A DNA stretch of 6,491 bases from Methylotenera_A sp031369365 (GCA_031369365.1 JANMOP010000093.1:1-6491), one strand, 5' to 3'; shown: positions 1 to 5,457, counted from the first letter of the stretch. Translations and numbers: made by a program. Notes: generated by a model not told the origin, from the letters alone.

Positions 1-2
1 AT

Positions 3-290
3 GCATTAATAAAACTTCGCAATGCGGTTGTCCATTTTCGACCTGAATGATTTGATGAGCAGGACAAGCACGAGAAGCTTTCAATTAGGCTCCATAATAA
101 ATTCAAGCCCTCAACGTTTCTTCCAAACGAGCTCGTATTCCCCCGAGCATGGGCATCACATAGTTTCAACGTGTGGGCACTAAAGACAACAGTGGAGTTC
201 ATTGACCATTTTCATTCGGAAGCGGGGACTCCTTCGGTGTTAGCTCAATTCAAAACGAATCTCTCGACGCTATCTGCAGGTGCGCTCTAA
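3..290 (+). pseudogene. C-terminal remnant of a HEPN-like domain protein, interrupted by an in-frame TGA and cut by the left window edge
   Basis: One frame reads from base 3 to a TAA at 288-290 with a single internal stop, TGA at 48-50. Before the stop it reads ALIKLRNAVVHFRPE. After the stop comes a 79-codon open stretch starting FDEQDKHEKLS and ending STLSAGAL. RNAVVH (bases 18-35) fits the R-x4-6-H motif of HEPN domains, which in many members is an RNase active site. From memory, uncharacterised proteins carry a similar LRNA-LVHY-KPEW block followed by a KF...P...WASH/W-A-FI-F tail, so the TGA probably replaces a TGG tryptophan codon. Both halves being in one frame suggests a recent nonsense mutation or a base error, not a frameshift. 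The upstream part is outside the window, so I cannot tell whether a shorter protein ending at 48-50 is still made. The fragment ends 13 nt from the convergent hpnE stop. The HEPN assignment is moderate; a defence or toxin role is not shown. Confidence 0.5.
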
Positions 291-303
291 TCTATCCATC
301 AAG

Positions 304-1701
304 CTACGAATTACACACCAAATCTGCACAAGCCACACCGCTGCGTACCGCACCTTCTATGGTTGCTGGGTAATCGGCGTAAGTGTAATCGCCTGCTAAA
401 TATAAATTGGGGTAGGGCGTTGCGTGGGCAGGCCTAGGTAAATTTACACTGCACGAGAAGGTCGCGCGTTTTTCGGCAATGACTTTGTGCCAAAGTGCTT
501 GGGCTAATTGTGGGAACGCGGCTTTTAGTTCTTGCGCAACTTTTATCGCCAATGCATCCTGTGTAAGCTGTTGATGTTGACCTTCTGCGCTAATAATCAC
601 TGCCATTAATCCGTGTTGTCCACATAAAATTCCCCTATCGAACACCCACTGACTGAGGCCACCAATCAAGCCCAGCATAGGCGAAGAAATGGTTATGTTG
701 CTTTGGTATTGCAAGTAAACGGTGTAAATAGGTTGATATTCATAGCTTTCGGTTTGGTTGGCGACTTGATCTAGTTTAGGTAAATCGCCAATAACATTGC
801 GCAGCCGCACTGGCGACATGGCCACAATGACGTGGCTGGCTTCAAATGTGCTTTCTTCGGTTTGGCTTTCATTGATTACACCTTGTTCGATTACATCTGG
901 TTTGATTAAACCTTGTTTGATTAAACCTTGTTTGCAAGAAACGGTGAAGCCATTTTGGTGTGGCGTGATGTTCTTAACACGTTGATTCAGAATAATTTTT
1001 TTATTAATGGCTTTGAAATAATACTCGACAGGTTTTGAAAATAATTGCGATAAATCGTGTTTAGGCAATAAAAAATCTGTACTACTTTTGCTTTTAAAAG
1101 TATCTCGCAACACGTTTAAAAATACTTTGCTACTGGCAATGTGAATAGGCGTATTAAGCGCCGCCAAGCACAGCGGCTCCCACAGCAGGGTAATAGCCTT
1201 GCTAGATTGCTGGTTGCTTTGCAAAAAAACTGCCAATGGCTCGTCAGCGGCCAATTGGTAATTGCTTTTCTTCAGGCGCAGCATGAGTTGAATCACTGTC
1301 ACACGTTCGCGCCATTGCAAGCCTTTGCAGCATAAAAACCCAATCAGTTGGTTGAGTGGCGCAGGCAAATAATCGGGCGTGGATAATTTAAAGGCGGTTT
1401 GATTGCCAGCGCGCATGTCTAAATTAAGCGGTACGCGCAAAAAAGCATCTTCCTCCTGAATGCCAATGCTCGCTAGAAACTTCAAAGTTTCGCGATAAGC
1501 GCCCAACAGGATGTGTTGGCCGTTATCAAGCTGAATGACTTGGCTATTAAACTCAACCGCCACGCTACGCGCACGCCCACCTAGCTGCGATGCGGCTTCA
1601 AGCAGCGTAACCGCAACACCCCTGTGAGCCAAGCTGGATGCGGCTGCTAGCCCTGCAATGCCGCCGCCAATAACAATAACGTGTTTAGCTTGGTGAGTCA
1701 T
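304..1701 (-). CDS. hpnE: Hydroxysqualene dehydroxylase HpnE (FAD-dependent, amine oxidase fold)
   Basis: HpnE carries out the last step of the HpnCDE squalene route, removing the hydroxyl from hydroxysqualene with reduced FAD to give squalene. The 465-residue protein begins with a Rossmann dinucleotide-binding motif, IGGGIAG (residues 11-17), with the ribose-binding Glu35 at the end of beta-2 (VTLLEA), followed by GGRARS (41-46). A family-typical block, WEPLCLAALNTP (174-185), is followed by VFLNVLRD (193-200). The C-terminal FAD motif LYLAGDYT (433-440) leads into YPATIEGAVRSG. Residues about 257-277 are a run of five-residue repeats (QGLIK, QGLIK, PDVIE, QGVIN) that looks like an insertion. 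The ATG at 1699-1701 shares one base with the hpnD stop (TAATG), which implies translational coupling; there is no clear Shine-Dalgarno. It is the last gene of the operon and ends TAG. No signal peptide or membrane span is obvious. Confidence 0.93.
   Translation of the reverse strand: MTHQAKHVIVIGGGIAGLAAASSLAHRGVAVTLLEAASQLGGRARSVAVEFNSQVIQLDNGQHILLGAYRETLKFLASIGIQEEDAFLRVPLNLDMRAGNQTAFKLSTPDYLPAPLNQLIGFLCCKGLQWRERVTVIQLMLRLKKSNYQLAADEPLAVFLQSNQQSSKAITLLWEPLCLAALNTPIHIASSKVFLNVLRDTFKSKSSTDFLLPKHDLSQLFSKPVEYYFKAINKKIILNQRVKNITPHQNGFTVSCKQGLIKQGLIKPDVIEQGVINESQTEESTFEASHVIVAMSPVRLRNVIGDLPKLDQVANQTESYEYQPIYTVYLQYQSNITISSPMLGLIGGLSQWVFDRGILCGQHGLMAVIISAEGQHQQLTQDALAIKVAQELKAAFPQLAQALWHKVIAEKRATFSCSVNLPRPAHATPYPNLYLAGDYTYADYPATIEGAVRSGVACADLVCNS
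872..931 (-). repeat. Four-copy 15-bp in-frame minisatellite inside hpnE
   Basis: On the + strand, four adjacent 15-nt units start at 872, 887, 902 and 917. The last two are identical (ttgattaaaccttgt). The first differs from them at one base and the second at four. Because 15 is a multiple of 3, copy-number changes keep the hpnE frame. On the coding strand the units encode pentapeptides of the type QGLIK/QGVIN. The repeat lies between the strand ending GFTVSCK and the block starting STFEASHVIVAMSP, where related flavoproteins usually have only a short beta-hairpin turn. The exact duplication suggests recent slippage. Confidence 0.85.
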
Positions 1702-2540
1702 TAGGCATATTTAAAATAAGTGCGTAGCGCCAGCATGAATTTTCTCAAAGGCGGAATTGAGGTTCTGCTATTTAAAACTTTTTCTGCACTGTCACGCTTA
1801 ATTTCGCGCAGCAGCGTGCGGTAAATGGCTGCCATCATCAAGCCTGTGCGTTGTTGTTTAGCATCTTCAGTAGGCAACTCGCGCAAGGCTTTGTCGTAGT
1901 AACTTTCTGCACGTTCTATTTGATATTCAATAAGCTCTTTGATTTGTGGCGTTTCACGGCTTTGCAAAATGTCATCTTCGGTCACTTTGGCTTTTTTTAA
2001 TTCGTCTAGCGGCAAGTAAATACGGCCACGACGCGCATCCTCTCCCACATCGCGGATAATATTAGTAAGCTGAAACGCCATGCCTAAATCGTGCGCATAC
2101 TTTAATGTTTTGCGGTTTTTAAAGCCGAAAATCTGCGCCGAAAGCAGGCCGACCACGCTAGCAACGCGGTAGCAATACAGTTGTAATTGCTTAAAATCTT
2201 CGTAGCGGTTAAATTTTAAATCCATTTCCATGCCATCGATAATCTCTAAAAAGTGTTCTTGCGCGAGATTAAATTGTGTCACAACTGGCTGTAAGGCTTT
2301 AGTGACGGGGTGTTGCGGCGTATTGACGTATAAATTAGCCACTTCACTTTTCCACCAATTAAGCTTGGTTTGTGCTACTGAATAATCGGTGCATTCATCC
2401 ACCACGTCGTCCACTTCGCGGCAAAATGCGTAAAGCGCCGTCATGGCTTCGCGCTGAGTTTTGGGCAGGAAAATAAAACTAACAGTAAAGCTAGAGCGAC
2501 TTTGCGCGGCTTTTTGTTTACAGTATTCTATTGGCGTCAT
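1701..2540 (-). CDS. hpnD: Presqualene diphosphate synthase HpnD
   Basis: HpnD condenses two farnesyl diphosphates head to head into presqualene diphosphate, the first committed step towards squalene. The 279-residue protein has the squalene/phytoene synthase fold. Its first aspartate-rich motif is DDVVDE (residues 44-49, after YAFCREV). The second is NIIRDVGED (160-168; Asp164 and Asp168), directly followed by RRGRIYLP, a family signature. These aspartates bind the Mg2+ ions that hold the diphosphates. Length is normal for the family. The start at 2538-2540 gives MTPIEYC, a typical HpnD N-terminus. The upstream 16 nt (2541-2556) are AT-rich with no recognisable Shine-Dalgarno, so reinitiation after hpnC is likely. 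The stop overlaps the hpnE start. The protein is probably soluble or peripherally membrane-associated. HpnD and HpnC are paralogues; I separate them by the DDVVDE and RRGRIYLP signatures here and by gene order. Confidence 0.93.
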   Translation of the reverse strand: MTPIEYCKQKAAQSRSSFTVSFIFLPKTQREAMTALYAFCREVDDVVDECTDYSVAQTKLNWWKSEVANLYVNTPQHPVTKALQPVVTQFNLAQEHFLEIIDGMEMDLKFNRYEDFKQLQLYCYRVASVVGLLSAQIFGFKNRKTLKYAHDLGMAFQLTNIIRDVGEDARRGRIYLPLDELKKAKVTEDDILQSRETPQIKELIEYQIERAESYYDKALRELPTEDAKQQRTGLMMAAIYRTLLREIKRDSAEKVLNSRTSIPPLRKFMLALRTYFKYA

Positions 2541-2556
2541 TAATTATTGTAGAAAT

Positions 2557-3438
2557 TTATTTTAGCAAAGCATTTAGCAAAATCACTGGCCAATCCCAGG
2601 CCTGTAGCGTTGGACGGTGCCTAAATATATCGCCGCGCGCATTTTTTAGCTTATAAACAACACGCTCGCCGCCGCTAATAATCAGGCGCATTTCAAGGCC
2701 AATGCGGCCTAGCAGCACGTTTCCAAGCGGCTTGCCTTCGTGCAGCATGGCCTCGGCGCGTTCGATATTAAATAGCATAAAGTTCTCCCAATGCCTATTG
2801 ACGTGCTTGCTAGCGATTTGCGCCTCGGTGACGTTAAATTGTTGCATTTCGTCTTGGCACAAATAAACACGCGTTTTGTGGAATTCGTTTTCAAAATCAA
2901 TGCTCACATCTTGGTAAAAATTGATGAGCTGCAAGGCGGTGCAGATTTTGTTGGAATAAACAATATTCTCAGGAGTGGCTTTGCCAAAAAGGTGCAACAA
3001 TAAGGTGCCTATTGGGTTGGCGGAGCGCCGACAATAATCTAAAACTTCATAAAAATTAGCGTAGCGCTCTTTGGTCACATCTTGACTAAATGCGTCTAAT
3101 AAATCGTAAAATGGCTCAATTGGCAAATTGTACTTACGAATCATTTTGCCAAGTTCAGTAAAAAATGGTGATTTTGTGTTGGCATTGTTTTGAATGAGGT
3201 CTAACTCATCTTTAAAACCTCGTAGGCTTGCAAGCCGCCAATCTGGCTTGTGTTGGCCTTCGTCAGCAAAATCATCGGCTTGCCGCGCAAAGGTATAAAT
3301 TAAAGCAATGGGCTCGCGCAAATGTTTTGGCAACACAATAGAAGCCACTGGGAAGTTCTCATAATGCTGCTGAGACAGCGCAAGGCTATCTACTTTAATT
3401 TCTTTTGTAACGTCGAAAATATCTGAATTAGCTGCCAT
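2557..3438 (-). CDS. hpnC: Hydroxysqualene synthase HpnC
   Basis: HpnC converts presqualene diphosphate, the HpnD product, into hydroxysqualene by losing diphosphate and capturing water. The 293-residue protein is a squalene/phytoene synthase paralogue of HpnD. The family N-terminal signature HYENFPVAS is at residues 25-33. The first aspartate motif is ADDFADE (54-60; Asp55, Asp56, Asp59). The second is QLINFYQDVSID (170-181; Asp177 and Asp181), followed by TRVYLC. YCRRSANPIG (135-144) is also typical. About 24 residues precede HYENF, somewhat more than I expect in this family, but no later ATG, GTG or TTG lies before the motif, so the ATG at 3436-3438 is kept. No Shine-Dalgarno is visible upstream (TTTAGCCT before ATG). 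It is the first gene of the hpnC-hpnD-hpnE operon and is divergent from the thioinosine phosphorylase gene. Confidence 0.92.
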   Translation of the reverse strand: MAANSDIFDVTKEIKVDSLALSQQHYENFPVASIVLPKHLREPIALIYTFARQADDFADEGQHKPDWRLASLRGFKDELDLIQNNANTKSPFFTELGKMIRKYNLPIEPFYDLLDAFSQDVTKERYANFYEVLDYCRRSANPIGTLLLHLFGKATPENIVYSNKICTALQLINFYQDVSIDFENEFHKTRVYLCQDEMQQFNVTEAQIASKHVNRHWENFMLFNIERAEAMLHEGKPLGNVLLGRIGLEMRLIISGGERVVYKLKNARGDIFRHRPTLQAWDWPVILLNALLK

Positions 3439-3445
3439 AGGCTAA

Positions 3446-3451
3446 AGTATG
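3446..3451 (-). promoter_or_regulatory. Tentative extended -10 for hpnC, placing the transcript start at or next to the start codon
   Basis: Read on the - strand, TGGCATACT has an extended TGn element and a 4/6 match to TATAAT. Its end lies 7 nt before the hpnC ATG, so transcription would begin at or within a base or two of the start codon. This would fit the lack of a Shine-Dalgarno. No convincing -35 box is present at 16-18 nt spacing, so this is a weak prediction. Confidence 0.22.
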
Positions 3452-3495
3452 CCACAAAATTTACAAAGCCTACAGCGTGAGCCGTCGCCATGCGC

Positions 3496-3501
3496 TACAA
3501 T
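3496..3501 (+). promoter_or_regulatory. Candidate -10 box (TACAAT) for the phosphorylase-deformylase unit
   Basis: TACAAT matches the TATAAT consensus at 5 of 6 positions. It lies 14 nt before the AAAGGTGA ribosome-binding site of the upstream ORF, giving a short leader with transcription starting near 3508. No good -35 hexamer is present at 16-18 nt, so strength or activator dependence cannot be judged. Confidence 0.4.
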
Positions 3502-3526
3502 AAACATAAAATTTAAAGGTGAATAT

Positions 3527-3577
3527 ATGCTAGGTAACATAATGCTAGGCAACTTAATCTTAAGCAAGCTATGCTAG
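3527..3577 (+). CDS. 16-codon upstream ORF made of ATGCTAGG repeats, overlapping the phosphorylase start
   Basis: The best Shine-Dalgarno in this intergenic region (AAAGGTGA, 3515-3522) sits at ideal distance before the ATG at 3527, not before the phosphorylase ATG at 3571. From 3527 the frame reads MLGNIMLGNLILSKLC and stops at TAG 3575-3577. That stop overlaps the phosphorylase start in the 7-nt sequence ATGCTAG. A ribosome finishing this peptide would therefore terminate on top of the next start codon, a classic layout for translational coupling. The second ATG of the same frame (3542) has no separate Shine-Dalgarno. The peptide is hydrophobic and probably has no function of its own. Expression is inferred from layout only. 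Confidence 0.4.
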   Translation: MLGNIMLGNLILSKLC

Positions 3578-3585
3578 GTATTATT
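3527..3585 (+). repeat. Degenerate tandem array of about 15-nt units containing start codons
   Basis: Units begin at 3527 (atgctaggtaacata), 3542 (atgctaggcaactta), 3557 (atcttaagcaagct, 14 nt and degenerate) and 3571 (atgctaggtattatt, the real gene start). Units 1 and 2 match at 13 of 15 positions. Unit 3 matches unit 2 at about 9 of 14 and lacks one base. That missing base puts the upstream ATGs out of frame with the phosphorylase. ATGCTAGG itself occurs exactly three times (3527, 3542, 3571). The array looks like duplication of the start-codon region followed by decay. Confidence 0.65.
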
Positions 3586-4341
3586 GGTGGCACAGGGTTG
3601 ACGCAACTCAAAAGCTTAAAGAATGCTAGACATCAAATTGCGCGCACGCCGTATGGTGAGGCTTCACAGCCTTTGATATTTGGTGAGCTAGCGGGTCACG
3701 AAGTGGTGTTTTTAGCACGCCATGGCGGCGGACATACCATTCCGCCGCACGCGGTAAATTATCGCGCCAATGTTTGGGCTTTGCATGCGGCAGGTGTAGA
3801 TAGTTTATTGGCGATTGCAACAGTGGGCGGCATTGCTAGCCATTTAAACACGGGGGATATTGTGCTGCCAGATCAAATTATAGATTATACGCATGGCCGT
3901 AAAAACACGTATCACGACGGCATAGAGCTGCCAGTAAAACATATTGATTTTACCGAGCCTTACTCGGCAACGTTGCGAAAAACTTGCCAGCAAGCCGCTA
4001 ATAATATGCAACAAAAAATTATAGAAAGCGGCGTTTATGCTTGCGCGCAGGGGCCACGTTTAGAAACGGCAGCAGAAATTAATCGCCTAGAACGCGATGG
4101 CGCAACTATCGTGGGCATGACAGGTATGCCAGAAGCGGCGCTGGCGCGTGAACTCAGGGTGCACTATGCTGCGCTATGCCCAGTAGTAAATCAAGCGGCT
4201 GGGCGTGGTACAAGCTTAAATGGTATCAACTTTTCAGATGTAAGCGCCAATTTAGAAAGCGCTATGCAAAAAATCTGCCTACTGATTGAAGAAATTGCGC
4301 GCGTTTATCCATCTGATAAAATCCAAGCGGATAGGCACTAA
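3571..4341 (+). CDS. S-methyl-5'-thioinosine phosphorylase (MTAP/PNP family)
   Basis: This enzyme phosphorolyses S-methyl-5'-thioinosine, or a related nucleoside, to hypoxanthine and 5-methylthioribose-1-phosphate. It recycles the methylthioadenosine by-product of polyamine synthesis after a separate deaminase acts. The 256-residue protein has the phosphate-binding loop GGTG (residues 6-9), LARHGGGHTIPPH (48-60), VNYRANVWAL (62-71), AQGPRLETAAEI (159-170) and GMTGMPEAALARE (182-194). The last block includes the ribose-binding Met. Where adenosine-type MTAP has an Asp-x-Asp purine contact (TDYD), this protein has VVNQAAG with Asn207, as in the thioinosine enzyme of Pseudomonas and in 6-oxopurine phosphorylases. 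The start at 3571 is chosen because MLGIIGGTGL is the family N-terminus and an in-frame TAA at 3535 precludes a much earlier start. No Shine-Dalgarno precedes it; coupling to the upstream ORF is likely. Probably co-transcribed with the deformylase 21 nt downstream. Annotation as MTAP is the main alternative. Confidence 0.88.
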   Translation: MLGIIGGTGLTQLKSLKNARHQIARTPYGEASQPLIFGELAGHEVVFLARHGGGHTIPPHAVNYRANVWALHAAGVDSLLAIATVGGIASHLNTGDIVLPDQIIDYTHGRKNTYHDGIELPVKHIDFTEPYSATLRKTCQQAANNMQQKIIESGVYACAQGPRLETAAEINRLERDGATIVGMTGMPEAALARELRVHYAALCPVVNQAAGRGTSLNGINFSDVSANLESAMQKICLLIEEIARVYPSDKIQADRH

Positions 4342-4362
4342 AGGCCTGGCTGGAGAATTAAT

Positions 4363-4911
4363 ATGACAGTACGCACAGTTTTACGCATGGGTGAGCCGCT
4401 TTTGTTAGAAAAAGCACAACCCATTACACAATTTGACACGCCCGAGTTGCACGTCTTAATTCAAGATATGCAAGACACCATGAACGCTATGGATGGCGCG
4501 GGTATTGCTGCCCCGCAAATTGGTGTGGGTTTGCAAGTAGTGATTTTTGGCCAAAAAGAATTACATGGCCGCACCAACCCGCGTTATCCAGATGCCGAGC
4601 AAGTACCTTATACCGTGCTGATTAACCCAACATTAACACCTGTAGGCGATGAAATTGAAGACGGCTGGGAAGGTTGTTTGTCCGTGCCAGGCCTGCGTGG
4701 TGTGGTGTCACGTTATCTACGCTTGCATTACACAGGTTTTGACCAGTTTGGCGAACCCATTGATAGGCTGGTAAGCGGCTTCCACGCTAGGGTTGTGCAG
4801 CACGAGTGCGACCATTTAATGGGTATTTTATACCCTATGCGTATTACTGATTTAACTAAATTTGGCTATACTGACGTACTTTTTCCAGGTCAAGATATTC
4901 AAGATGACTAA
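4363..4911 (+). CDS. def: Peptide deformylase
   Basis: This metalloenzyme removes the formyl group from the initiator methionine of nascent proteins at the ribosome exit. All three catalytic motifs are intact in the 182-residue protein: GAGIAAPQIG (residues 45-54), EGCLSVPG (103-110, metal ligand Cys105) and HECDH (147-151, metal ligands His147 and His151, catalytic Glu148). Length is usual for a bacterial deformylase. The start is supported by GGAG at 4352-4355, 7 nt before the ATG. The gene follows the thioinosine phosphorylase by 21 nt in the same direction. It is not next to fmt (methionyl-tRNA formyltransferase), the common partner of the main def gene, so it may be a second copy; that cannot be decided from this window. 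Its last codons overlap the promoter of the following tRNA. Confidence 0.95.
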   Translation: MTVRTVLRMGEPLLLEKAQPITQFDTPELHVLIQDMQDTMNAMDGAGIAAPQIGVGLQVVIFGQKELHGRTNPRYPDAEQVPYTVLINPTLTPVGDEIEDGWEGCLSVPGLRGVVSRYLRLHYTGFDQFGEPIDRLVSGFHARVVQHECDHLMGILYPMRITDLTKFGYTDVLFPGQDIQDD

Positions 4912-4916
4912 ATCTT

Positions 4917-4925
4917 TGCTATAAT
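4917..4925 (+). promoter_or_regulatory. Extended -10 promoter (TGCTATAAT) of the tRNA-Ser gene
   Basis: TGCTATAAT is a perfect TATAAT preceded by the TGn extension. It starts 5 nt after the def stop codon. The next bases, GCCGCC, form a GC-rich discriminator, as found in stringently controlled stable-RNA promoters. Predicted transcription starts near 4932, about 7 nt before the tRNA. The -35 region lies inside the last codons of def and is poor (TTCAAG, 3/6, at 16-nt spacing); the extended -10 would compensate. Confidence 0.75.
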
Positions 4926-4938
4926 GCCGCCTTCGCTA

Positions 4939-5028
4939 GGAAGAGTGGCAGAGCGGTTTAATGCTACAGTCTTGAAAACTGTCGTGGGTGCGAGCCCACC
5001 GTGAGTTCGAATCTCACCTCTTCCGCCA
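4939..5028 (+). tRNA. tRNA-Ser, anticodon UGA, CCA encoded
   Basis: The 90-nt gene folds as a class II tRNA. The acceptor stem GGAAGAG pairs with CTCTTCC (5018-5024), followed by discriminator G and an encoded CCA at 5026-5028. The anticodon stem is ACAGT/ACTGT around loop CTTGAAA, with anticodon TGA at 4973-4975. A long variable arm, GTGGG/CCCAC (4984-4988 with 4995-4999), is typical of serine tRNAs. The T arm is GTGAG-TTCGAAT-CTCAC (5001-5017). It reads UCA and, by wobble, other UCN serine codons. No duplicated 3' end was seen in the window, so there is no sign that it serves as an integration site here. Confidence 0.97.
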
Positions 5029-5051
5029 AATTTTACATTAAAAACACTAAC

Positions 5052-5101
5052 GCTGCAGGCCGCATGGATATTGGCTTCTGGAGCATTATTATTAGTTTTT
5101 T
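5052..5101 (+). terminator. Weak hairpin with T-run between tRNA-Ser and the cupin gene
   Basis: GCTGCAGGCC (5052-5061) can pair imperfectly with GGCTTCTGGAGC (5073-5084). The pairing has one G-G mismatch and a two-base bulge, with an 11-nt loop. A run of six T (5096-5101) follows, but only after an AT-rich gap of 11 nt, so it is not a standard intrinsic terminator. It may act as a partial terminator or a processing signal between the tRNA and the cupin mRNA. No separate good promoter for the cupin was found in this interval. Confidence 0.25.
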
Positions 5102-5123
5102 ATCACAATTTTAAGGATTTTTC

Positions 5124-5399
5124 ATGACTCAAATCGTTATCGACCACAACCCATCAGAAGAAAAACTAAAGTCACTAGGCGTTAGCAGCTGGTCGATTTG
5201 GGATTGCGCCCCATCAAAATTTCCGCTTGATTTTGGCATGACAGAAAGCGCATACGTGCTTGAGGGCGAGTTTACAGTAACACCACAAGGCGGCGAAATG
5301 GTCACCATTAAAGCGGGCGATTTCGTGGTGTTTCCAAAAGGCATGAAATCACAATGGGAAGTGATTAAACAATTGAAAAAGCACTACAAACACTCATAA
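5124..5399 (+). CDS. Small single-domain cupin protein (Cupin_3 / DUF861-like)
   Basis: The 91-residue protein is a single cupin barrel. After KLKSLGVSSWSIWDCAPSKF (residues 15-34) come TESAYVLEGEFTVTP (40-54), GGEMVTIKAGDFVVFPKGM (56-74) and a final WEVIKQLKKHYKH. The YVLEGE...TVTP and IKAGDFVVFPKG blocks fit the DUF861/Cupin_3 family of small (S)-ureidoglycine-aminohydrolase-like cupins. Classical HxH metal ligands are absent, as is common in that family. The stretch before the conserved Glu41 reads FPLDFGMTE, where I would expect an aromatic pair like FPWxY. The start is well supported by AAGGA (5113-5117) six bases before the ATG. The gene stands alone between tRNA-Ser and a strong terminator. 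Its biochemical function is unknown; a small-molecule-binding or isomerase-type role would be a guess. Confidence 0.82.
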   Translation: MTQIVIDHNPSEEKLKSLGVSSWSIWDCAPSKFPLDFGMTESAYVLEGEFTVTPQGGEMVTIKAGDFVVFPKGMKSQWEVIKQLKKHYKHS

Positions 5400-5426
5400 T
5401 TGCATTTTGAGTAGTAGGAATACAAT

Positions 5427-5457
5427 AAGCCTCGAGTATTTGATTCGAGGCTTTTTT
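5427..5457 (+). terminator. Strong intrinsic terminator after the cupin gene
   Basis: A perfect 9-bp stem, AAGCCTCGA (5427-5435) with TCGAGGCTT (5445-5453), has a 9-nt loop and runs into a six-T tract (5452-5457). It lies 28 nt after the cupin stop and ends that transcript. Read on the other strand it lacks a matching T-run on the exit side, so it should work mainly in the + direction. Confidence 0.93.

Noticed and set aside
1..9. ATG at base 1 as a gene start
   Set aside because: It runs into TAA after two codons; the meaningful frame here is the HEPN-like one starting at base 3.
872..931. The 15-bp repeat array as a CRISPR or iteron set
   Set aside because: Units are contiguous without spacers, in frame with hpnE, and not near a replication gene, so a coding minisatellite explains them.
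797..985. + strand open frame of 62 codons with a repeated LIKPC pattern
   Set aside because: It lies entirely opposite hpnE and its repeat is just the antisense reading of the hpnE minisatellite. No Shine-Dalgarno or independent support.
1141..1335. + strand open frame opposite hpnE
   Set aside because: A shadow of the real gene with an arginine/glutamine-rich, non-protein-like composition.
2709..3003. Open frames on both strands inside hpnC
   Set aside because: Both overlap a well-supported hpnC in other frames; no family resemblance.
3626..3820. - strand open frame opposite the phosphorylase
   Set aside because: Antisense shadow; no start signal and no recognisable domain.
4939..5028. 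tRNA-Ser as an integration (att) site of a genomic island
   Set aside because: No second copy of the tRNA 3' end, integrase or mobility gene is seen in the window.
5129..5344. - strand open frame opposite the cupin
   Set aside because: The cupin has a clear Shine-Dalgarno, family motifs and its own terminator; the antisense frame has none of these.
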